Assembly (NCBI GenBank): GCA_030632175.1
Contig: DAOVVG010000057.1
Location: 1-10,944 of the forward strand
Direction: 5' to 3'
DNA length: 10,944 nt
Origin: Gammaproteobacteria bacterium
Lineage (GTDB): Bacteria; Pseudomonadota; Gammaproteobacteria; UBA9214
Shown here in pieces: positions 5,800 to 10,944 of the stretch. The notes beneath the pieces are model-generated. The model had not been told where the DNA came from and did no database searches. It saw only the letters and a program-made list of their open reading frames with translations. A program made the position numbers and the translations under genes. Position 1 is the stretch's first letter. Each line of letters begins with the position of its first letter.

Positions 5800-7569
5800 A
5801 TGAAAAGAATGCTAATCAATACCACGCAGCCCGAAGAGCTGCGTGTAGCCATGGTCGATGGCCAGAAGCTTTACGACCTTGATATAGAGGTACCCTCACG
5901 CGGTCAAAAGAAATCCAACGTCTACAAAGGAAAAATCACCCGCATCGAGCCCAGCCTCGAAGCCGCCTTTGTTGATTACGGGGGTAACCGTCACGGTTTT
6001 CTGCCGCTAAAAGAAATTGCCCGTAGCTACTTTAGCGATTCCGCCAAGAGTGCTTCCGGCCGTCTCAGCATCAAGGATGCACTGCGCGAAGGCCAGGAAC
6101 TGGTTGTTCAGGTCGAGAAAGAAGAACGTGGCAACAAGGGCGCTGCCCTGACCACCTTCATCAGTCTTGCAGGACGCTACATGGTCCTGATGCCAAACAA
6201 CCCGCGTGCCGGGGGTGTCTCCCGACGCATTCAGGGCGATGATCGCAACCTCGTCCACGACGCCATGAGCGCCATGAATATCCCCGAAGATATGGGGATG
6301 ATCGTTCGTACGGCCGGCATCGGTCGCAACACTGAAGAACTGCAGTGGGATCTGGATTACCTCGTTCATCTGTGGCAGGTCATCACAGAGGCTTCGAAAG
6401 AGCGCCCCGCCCCATTCCTCATCTACCAGGAAAGCAACGTCATTATTCGCGCACTGCGTGACTACCTGCGTACGGATATCTCGGAAATACAGATCGACAG
6501 TCAGGAAGTCTATGACACCGCCCGCGAGTTTATGGAACGGGTCATGCCGCACAACCTGTCGAAACTGAAGCTCTATCAGGACACCGTCCCCCTCTTCAAC
6601 CGCTTTCAGATTGAATCGCAGATTGAGTCAGCCTTTCAGCGTGAAGTCACCCTGCCGTCCGGTGGCGCCATCGTCATTGATCACACCGAGGCTTTGATTT
6701 CCATCGACATCAACTCTGCCCGCGCCACCAAGGGCAGTGATATCGAGGAGACCGCGCTGAATACCAATCTCGAATCTGCTGACGAAATAGCCCGGCAACT
6801 GCGTATTCGGGATCTCGGCGGCCTGGTGGTCATTGACTTCATTGATATGCAGCCGGCACGTCATCAGCGCGAGGTGGAAAACCGCCTGCGCGAAGCGCTG
6901 AAGATGGACCGGGCCCGCGTACAGATTGGCCGCATCTCCCGCTTCGGACTGCTGGAAATGTCGCGTCAGCGCCTGCGTCCCTCACTGGGCGAATCCAGCC
7001 AGATCGTCTGCCCGCGCTGTACCGGCCAGGGCACCATACGCGGCGTCGAATCACTGTCCCTGTCTGTACTCAGGATCATTGAAGAAGAGATCATGAAAGA
7101 CAACACCCTGCGTGTTGTTGCCCATGTGCCTGTTGATGTCGGGACCTTCCTGCTCAACGAAAAGCGCGAGTTGCTCGGCGAGCTTGAGGCGCGCCACAAG
7201 ATTGCAGTGATGCTGATTCCATCGCCCTCACTGGAAACGCCCAGCTATGACGTGCAGCGCATTCGCAAAGATGAATCATTGAGTGAGCCGGTATCGGCCA
7301 GCTACAAAATGGCCAAAACCACATCTGAGCCCGAAGCCACACCGACATTGCCGGGCGAGAAACCAGGCCCTGAAGTGCCTGCCGTCAAGTCAGTAAAACC
7401 GACTGCACAAGCGCCCGCCCCAACCACCCCGGCGATCAAAAAAAACAGCCGCCAAACCCGGCCTGCTGAAACGCCTGTTTGCCAGCCTGTTCGGCAGTGG
7501 CGAAGACACCAAAAAGCAAGAACGCGCCAAACCACGACAGCGCACACAAGCAAACCGTGGCCAGCGTAG
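5800..7569 (+). CDS. rne: Ribonuclease E, catalytic half, as read to the first stop (frame breaks at 7438-7445)
   Basis: Ribonuclease E is the essential endonuclease of bulk mRNA decay and of rRNA/tRNA maturation, and the scaffold of the RNA degradosome. The ATG at 5800 starts MKRMLINTTQ, as in E. coli, with GAGAG upstream; an in-frame GTG at 5761 is rejected. The S1 domain (about residues 35-125), 5'-sensor and RNase H-like regions and DNase-like domain are intact. Catalytic Asp303 and Asp346 and zinc-link CPRC (Cys404, Cys407) fall at the same numbers as in E. coli. The frame as given runs past the A8 tract at codon 547 into about 40 unrelated residues and stops at 7567-7569, giving 589 residues. 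The genuine C-terminal half continues in another frame (7442-8365). Removing one A would give a protein of 854 residues ending at 8365. Without it, RNase E would keep catalysis but lose its membrane helix and scaffold region. Confidence 0.93.
   Translation: MKRMLINTTQPEELRVAMVDGQKLYDLDIEVPSRGQKKSNVYKGKITRIEPSLEAAFVDYGGNRHGFLPLKEIARSYFSDSAKSASGRLSIKDALREGQELVVQVEKEERGNKGAALTTFISLAGRYMVLMPNNPRAGGVSRRIQGDDRNLVHDAMSAMNIPEDMGMIVRTAGIGRNTEELQWDLDYLVHLWQVITEASKERPAPFLIYQESNVIIRALRDYLRTDISEIQIDSQEVYDTAREFMERVMPHNLSKLKLYQDTVPLFNRFQIESQIESAFQREVTLPSGGAIVIDHTEALISIDINSARATKGSDIEETALNTNLESADEIARQLRIRDLGGLVVIDFIDMQPARHQREVENRLREALKMDRARVQIGRISRFGLLEMSRQRLRPSLGESSQIVCPRCTGQGTIRGVESLSLSVLRIIEEEIMKDNTLRVVAHVPVDVGTFLLNEKRELLGELEARHKIAVMLIPSPSLETPSYDVQRIRKDESLSEPVSASYKMAKTTSEPEATPTLPGEKPGPEVPAVKSVKPTAQAPAPTTPAIKKNSRQTRPAETPVCQPVRQWRRHQKARTRQTTTAHTSKPWPA
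7438..7445 (+). other. A8 homopolymer at the rne frame break
   Basis: Eight consecutive A follow an ATC codon. Read as is, the frame goes out of register with the rest of rne; one A fewer (or two more) reads ATC AAA AAA ACA GCC and continues cleanly into the membrane-helix sequence. Homopolymers of this kind are typical sites both of sequencing indels and of RNA polymerase slippage. Nothing in the window distinguishes the two. Confidence 0.85.
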
Positions 7570-8365
7570 CAGTGGTGACCGTAATCGCAATCGCCGCGGG
7601 CAGCCACAGGGTAAACGTCGGCCAGCCAAAAAACCGGCAGGTGGTCAGTCTGGTGCTCAGTCAGGCGGTCAAAGACGGGCTGCGGGTAACAAACCGCAGG
7701 CAAAACAGGGGCAACAAAAGGAAGCTCCAAAACAAACGACAGACAGTCAGGAAGTCGCACAGGAACAGGCAAGCCAGCAAGACAAGAGCGCAACAGGTAG
7801 TCAGTCAAAGCAGGGTTCAAGACGTGGCCGCCGAGGCGGACGCAGACGCTCCTCAGGTCAGAACCGCAACGCTGGCAACCAGAATCAGCCGGCAAGCAGC
7901 AGCAATGCCCAGAACAAACCTGATGTTGACGGCAACAAGCAGCCGACAAGCAGCGGCGGTACAAACCCGCAAGGCGATACCGCTAACGTAAAGACGCAGG
8001 CTGTAAAACCGGATACTCGTCCGGCAGCACCTGTGACCAGCAATGCCAGTGCACCAACCAGCCCGCAGCCAGGTCAGCCAAAACCGCTGGCACCTGCAGC
8101 AGAAAAACCGGTTGCCTCAAATACCCCTGCCGGGGCACCAGCCAGTCCGCAGCCAGGCCAGCCAAAACCGCTGGCACCTGCAGCAGAAAAACCGGCTGCC
8201 TCAAACACCCCTGCTGGCGCACCAACCAGTCCGCAGCCAGGCCAGCCAAAACCGGTGGCACCTGCAGCAGAAAAACCGGTTGCCTCAAACACCCCTGCTG
8301 GCGGGCAACCACCGGCAAGCACTACGAACACCGCACCCAAGACCGAGAAGACAGCCTCGGAGTAA
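7442..8365 (+). other. rne: C-terminal half of RNase E in the shifted frame
   Basis: This frame is open without a stop from the A8 tract to the TAA at 8363-8365. It begins KTAAKPGLLKRLFASLFGSG, where GLLKRLFASLFG (7460-7495) is the amphipathic helix that tethers RNase E to the inner membrane, near residue 554 as in E. coli (about 565-582). A Lys/Arg/Gln/Gly-rich region follows, with RRGRRGGRRR (7820-7849) as a probable arginine-rich RNA-binding segment, then a Ser/Asn/Gln-rich stretch and a Pro/Ala repeat tail. This is the usual low-complexity make-up of RNase E scaffold regions. No obvious enolase- or PNPase-binding motif was recognised. No start codon with a credible ribosome site precedes the helix, so it is not a separate gene but the end of rne. 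Its stop lies only 9 nt from that of the convergent phosphatase gene. Confidence 0.88.
8051..8302 (+). repeat. Three tandem 84-nt repeats in the RNase E tail
   Basis: Copies lie at 8051-8134, 8135-8218 and 8219-8302. Each encodes 28 residues of the form APTSPQPGQPKP...AAEKP.ASNTPAG. Copies 2 and 3 differ at three bases, copies 1 and 3 at six. In the RNase E frame, five of the eight variable sites are third-position and synonymous. The unit is Pro/Ala-rich and probably disordered. It is likely to vary in copy number between strains. Confidence 0.92.
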
Positions 8366-8374
8366 GGTTCAGTC

Positions 8375-8866
8375 TCAGAGGCCGTGCTGCTGGCGTATAT
8401 CTGCCAGCAGCCCCTCTGAAGCCTGCTCGATCATATCCAGCACGCGCTCAAAACCGCTTGGTCCGCCATAGTAGGGATCAGGCACTTCCCGGGTTTCAAG
8501 GTCCGGCGCAAATTCCAGAAACAGACGTAACCTTGATTCCAGCCCGGACGGGCAACTCGTTGACAATATTTCATAATTATCACGATCCATAGCCAGCACA
8601 TAATCAAACCTGTCAAAGTCTTCAGGGCTGACACGACGTGCCTGCTGGGAACTGAGATCAACACCACGCTTCAAGGCCGCGGCAGAAGCCCGCTCGTCAG
8701 GGCGTTCGCCAATATGATAGGCATGTGTACCGGCCGAATCGATCTCAATGGCACCTGCAAGCTGATGCTCTTCCACCAGCCTTTCAAATACGCCCTGCGC
8801 TGTCGGTGACCTGCAAATATTGCCCATGCAGACAAACAGGACCGAAACATTTATTTTATTACTCAA
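8375..8866 (-). CDS. Low-molecular-weight protein-tyrosine phosphatase
   Basis: A 163-residue cytoplasmic phosphatase with the family P-loop CMGNICRS (nucleophile Cys13, Arg19) near the N-terminus and the general acid Asp130 in DPYYGG. The length matches the family. In bacteria these enzymes often dephosphorylate tyrosine kinases of polysaccharide export, but no such kinase is in this window and the substrate is unknown. The start is TTG at 8866: an in-frame TAA lies immediately upstream, there is no ATG before the P-loop, and AGG sits 7 nt ahead. It follows kdsB by 92 nt, as the ptpA gene does in Pseudomonas, but the gap contains a good candidate promoter, so it may be expressed on its own. 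In Pseudomonas murB comes next; here the gene meets rne tail to tail with a 9-nt gap. Confidence 0.93.
   Translation of the reverse strand: MSNKINVSVLFVCMGNICRSPTAQGVFERLVEEHQLAGAIEIDSAGTHAYHIGERPDERASAAALKRGVDLSSQQARRVSPEDFDRFDYVLAMDRDNYEILSTSCPSGLESRLRLFLEFAPDLETREVPDPYYGGPSGFERVLDMIEQASEGLLADIRQQHGL
8386..8411. other. Inverted repeat at the rne / phosphatase convergence
   Basis: GCTGCTGGC (8386-8394) and GCCAGCAGC (8403-8411) form a 9-bp stem over an 8-nt loop, 21 nt after the rne stop and inside the last codons of the phosphatase gene. It lacks a T tract on both strands, so it is at best a transcript-end stabiliser or a weak bidirectional pause. It may simply reflect the coding sequence. 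Confidence 0.3.
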
Positions 8867-8906
8867 TTAATTACCTGCCATTTCACTTGATACATTGGAA
8901 AAATAA

Positions 8907-8936
8907 ATTTTACTGTTCCCGGACACAGAATATCAA
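8907..8936 (-). promoter_or_regulatory. Candidate sigma70 promoter for the tyrosine phosphatase gene
   Basis: On the minus strand, TTGATA (8936-8931) and TAAAAT (8912-8907) are 18 nt apart, in the AT-rich gap between kdsB and the phosphatase gene. Transcription would begin around 8900, about 35 nt before the TTG start at 8866. Both hexamers are close to consensus, which is stronger than for any other promoter seen here. Confidence 0.55.
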
Positions 8937-8958
8937 TTGCTTACACCCGGCAGTTTGT

Positions 8959-9708
8959 TTAGACGGATAATATTTTCTCGACACGCTGCAAATCACTTTC
9001 GGTATCGACACCATGACCGGGCATCTCGCTTGCTATTGCGACAAAGATCTTCAGGCCATGCCATAAAACACGCAACTGTTCGAGCTTCTCGACTTCTTCC
9101 AGCGGCGAAGGTTCCAGCCCCTGGTAACGTTTCAGGAAGCTGGCGCGGTAGGCGTACAAACCGATGTGTCGCAAGGAAGACAGGGAATCGGCATTCGATG
9201 ATTCATCACGGCGGCAGGGAATCGGTGCACGGCTGAAGTACAGCGCATACCCTTCTTTATCCAGAACCACTTTGACGATATTCGGGTCCGCAACTTCATC
9301 CGCCTGCTGCATCGGATAAGCCAGTGTTGCAACAGATGCATCAGGATGGCTGGCAAGACCCTCTGCGACCTGCCTGATCAGGGTCGGAGGGATCAGGGGT
9401 TCATCCCCCTGCACATTCACAACGATTGCCTGGTCATCCCACGCCATGACCTCGGCCACTTCAGCAAGACGCTCGGTGCCTGATTCGTGTTCAACCGATG
9501 TCATGCACACCGTTGCCCCAAAACCGTTGGCTGCATCCAGGATACGCTGGTCATCCGTCGCAATAATCACTTCACTTGCCCCGCTTTGCAGTGCCTGCCC
9601 GTGAACGTACTGCAACATCGGGCGACCGGCAATTTCCAGCAGGGGCTTGCCCGGCAAGCGGGTTGATGCGTAACGTGCAGGAATGACGACCTTGAATACA
9701 GTATCCAT
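8959..9708 (-). CDS. kdsB: 3-deoxy-manno-octulosonate cytidylyltransferase (CMP-KDO synthetase)
   Basis: KdsB activates KDO with CTP to form CMP-KDO, the sugar donor for the lipopolysaccharide inner core, in the cytoplasm. The 249-residue protein matches the family length (248 in E. coli). It has the nucleotide-binding start VVIPARYASTRLPGKPL, then IATDD, HESGTERLAE, VNVQGDEPLIPP with the metal-binding Asp, and YFSRAPIP, and ends with the expected EKLEQLR and GVDTESDLQ blocks. The ATG at 9708 is preferred over the TTG immediately before it. It begins 11 nt after the ycaR stop and belongs to the lpxK-ycaR-kdsB operon, a conserved gammaproteobacterial arrangement linking lipid A and KDO synthesis. 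Confidence 0.97.
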   Translation of the reverse strand: MDTVFKVVIPARYASTRLPGKPLLEIAGRPMLQYVHGQALQSGASEVIIATDDQRILDAANGFGATVCMTSVEHESGTERLAEVAEVMAWDDQAIVVNVQGDEPLIPPTLIRQVAEGLASHPDASVATLAYPMQQADEVADPNIVKVVLDKEGYALYFSRAPIPCRRDESSNADSLSSLRHIGLYAYRASFLKRYQGLEPSPLEEVEKLEQLRVLWHGLKIFVAIASEMPGHGVDTESDLQRVEKILSV

Positions 9709-9719
9709 CAACGATCAGC

Positions 9720-9899
9720 TCAGATATCCTGATCCGCCGGTATCTGCCGGGCCTCTTCTTCCAGCATTACCGGTATATCATTCCTGATTGGATAAGCCAG
9801 ACGATCCGGTTTGCATATCAGTTCATTGGTTTCCTGCTGATAGACCAGAGGTCCCTTGCAAACCGGGCAGGCAAGTATATCCAGTAATTTTTTATCCAC
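9720..9899 (-). CDS. ycaR: YcaR / Trm112-like small zinc-ribbon-type protein
   Basis: This is a 59-residue gene starting with GTG, preceded at a 6-nt spacing by a strong AGGAG (9906-9910 on the minus strand). The product starts MDKKLLDILACPVCKGPL and continues with a region ending LAYPIRNDIPVMLEEEAR, matching E. coli YcaR throughout its length. CPVC plus a single later Cys (in LICKPD) is the usual cysteine pattern of this family, related to the zinc-binding Trm112. Its biochemical role is not settled. It is almost always encoded between lpxK and kdsB, and is so here: 41 nt after lpxK and 11 nt before kdsB, clearly in the same operon. Confidence 0.95.
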   Translation of the reverse strand: MDKKLLDILACPVCKGPLVYQQETNELICKPDRLAYPIRNDIPVMLEEEARQIPADQDI

Positions 9900-9940
9900 G
9901 ATACGCTCCTGAAAAGGTAACTGTCTGTAGGAACAACTGG

Positions 9941-10930
9941 TTAACCATGGCCGTCCGCCCCTGCTTCCAGCAATTCATCCAGGCGCTGGCAAAAATCCGC
10001 TGACATCTGGACTGTAACAGGTATATACCAGTCATTCTCTGTCGCAAAGTAGCGGCATTTTACCGCATCTTTCTCCGTCATAATGACCGGCTTGTTATCC
10101 CCGAAACGGATATCCGCAGCGGTAAATTTATAATGATCCGGAAATACATGTTTCTCCAGCTGCATACCCAGTTGTTCCAGGGACTGGAAGAAACGTTCCG
10201 GGTTACCGATGCCGGCCACCGCATGCACAGCCTGCCCGCGGAAATCGGCCAGCCGCCGCGTGACACCGCTATCAATCAGGCTGTGTGCATCACCCGGTTT
10301 TATTCGCATAATGTGTTCATGCCCGCTGCCCAGGCCGTTAATCACCACAAGGTCTGCTTCCTGCACACGTTTGGCAGGCTCACGCATGGGACCTGCCGGA
10401 ATGGAGAGACCTGTCCCGAAACGCCGGATACCGTCTATAACAATAATTTCTATATCCCGCTGCAACGCGTAATGTTGCAGGCCATCATCACTCAGAATGA
10501 CATCACAATCACTGTGCTCAATGAGCGCTCTGGCAGTGGCTACCCGGTCTGGCCCCACGGCCATGGGACACGCTGTCGCACCCGCCAGCAACACCGCCTC
10601 GTCACCTACCATGGCAGGATCACTGTCCGGACGCACCTGCTGCGGCCAGTTGCTCGCCTTGCCCCCGTAGCCACGTGAAATTATTCCCGGTCGGCAGCCC
10701 TTGCCACGCAGATAATCTGCCAGCCAGATAACCAGTGGCGTCTTGCCGGTTCCGCCAACTGTGATATTTCCGACTATGATGACCGGCAGCGATACCCGGT
10801 GACTTCGCAGCAGGCCAATACGGTAGGCCTTACGCCGTAACCAGACAGCCACACGAAAAACCAGCGAGACCGGCGTTAGCAGGAGAAGCCAGGGGCTGCG
10901 TGCATACCAGTAGTAGTCCAGGCGCTTCAT
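9941..10930 (-). CDS. lpxK: Tetraacyldisaccharide 4'-kinase
   Basis: LpxK phosphorylates the 4' position of the lipid A disaccharide precursor using ATP at the inner face of the inner membrane. The protein has 329 residues (328 in E. coli). Its N-terminus has a hydrophobic helix (about residues 13-30) expected to dip into the membrane, flanked by Arg/Lys. The Walker A loop is GNITVGGTGKTPL (residues 54-66), then SRGYGG (85-90), VGDEA (108-112) and SDDGLQHY (147-154), which carries conserved catalytic-site acidic and His residues. MTEKDAVKC in the C-terminal half is also typical. The ATG at 10930 follows GGTGA and is 14 nt from the window edge, so the upstream gene (msbA in many relatives) is not visible. 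It is the first gene seen of the lpxK-ycaR-kdsB operon. Confidence 0.97.
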   Translation of the reverse strand: MKRLDYYWYARSPWLLLLTPVSLVFRVAVWLRRKAYRIGLLRSHRVSLPVIIVGNITVGGTGKTPLVIWLADYLRGKGCRPGIISRGYGGKASNWPQQVRPDSDPAMVGDEAVLLAGATACPMAVGPDRVATARALIEHSDCDVILSDDGLQHYALQRDIEIIVIDGIRRFGTGLSIPAGPMREPAKRVQEADLVVINGLGSGHEHIMRIKPGDAHSLIDSGVTRRLADFRGQAVHAVAGIGNPERFFQSLEQLGMQLEKHVFPDHYKFTAADIRFGDNKPVIMTEKDAVKCRYFATENDWYIPVTVQMSADFCQRLDELLEAGADGHG

Positions 10931-10944
10931 GTCACCGCGAAAAA

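Noticed and set aside
7479..7991. Open frame of 170 codons inside the rne tail region
   Set aside because: It lies in the third frame, has no ribosome site and no recognisable domain. The low-complexity rne frame leaves the other frames open by chance.
7983..8340. Minus-strand open frames with repeated residues over the 84-nt repeats
   Set aside because: They are by-products of a repeat unit divisible by three, which keeps all frames open. There is no start signal and codon-level divergence fits the plus-strand RNase E frame.

Overview
The window looks like chromosomal core DNA of a gammaproteobacterium. The evidence is the RNase E, RluC and lipid A/KDO gene set, the strong protein similarity to Escherichia coli and Pseudomonas, and moderate GC. 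The exact genus cannot be read from the sequence. There are no rRNA or tRNA genes, CRISPR arrays, transposase genes or phage genes.

Layout. (1) 1-2364, plus strand: a 5'-truncated biotin-dependent carboxylase/decarboxylase alpha subunit (oadA or pycB type), followed 12 nt later by a Maf/YceF-type nucleotide pyrophosphatase. (2) 2365-2712: a gene-free gap between convergent genes, packed with small palindromes, including a CCCTCTCCC/GGGAGAGGG repeat. (3) 5397-2713, minus strand: rluC, a HAD phosphatase and an S49 (SppA-type) signal-peptide peptidase, apparently one operon. (4) 5398-5799: the divergent rluC/rne control region, with a candidate rne promoter, a hairpin near the predicted transcript 5' end and a folded leader. 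(5) 5800-8365, plus strand: rne. Its catalytic half is intact, but the frame breaks at an A8 run just before the membrane-targeting helix. The missing C-terminal half continues open in another frame for about 920 nt and ends in three 84-nt tandem repeats. (6) 10930-8375, minus strand: lpxK, ycaR, kdsB and a low-molecular-weight protein tyrosine phosphatase, the last probably with its own promoter.

How the genes work together. rne (RNA decay and rRNA/tRNA maturation) and rluC (23S pseudouridylation) are a classic divergent RNA-processing pair. lpxK and kdsB serve the lipid A/KDO end of lipopolysaccharide synthesis. The order resembles the Pseudomonas cluster lpxK-ycaR-kdsB-ptpA-murB-rne/rluC-HAD-peptidase-maf, but murB is absent and maf sits on the opposite strand beside oadA. 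The main point for follow-up is the rne frame break. It could be a homopolymer sequencing error, transcriptional slippage or a real truncation of the degradosome scaffold. The conservation of the downstream frame argues that it is, or was very recently, translated. I found no clearly new multi-gene system.
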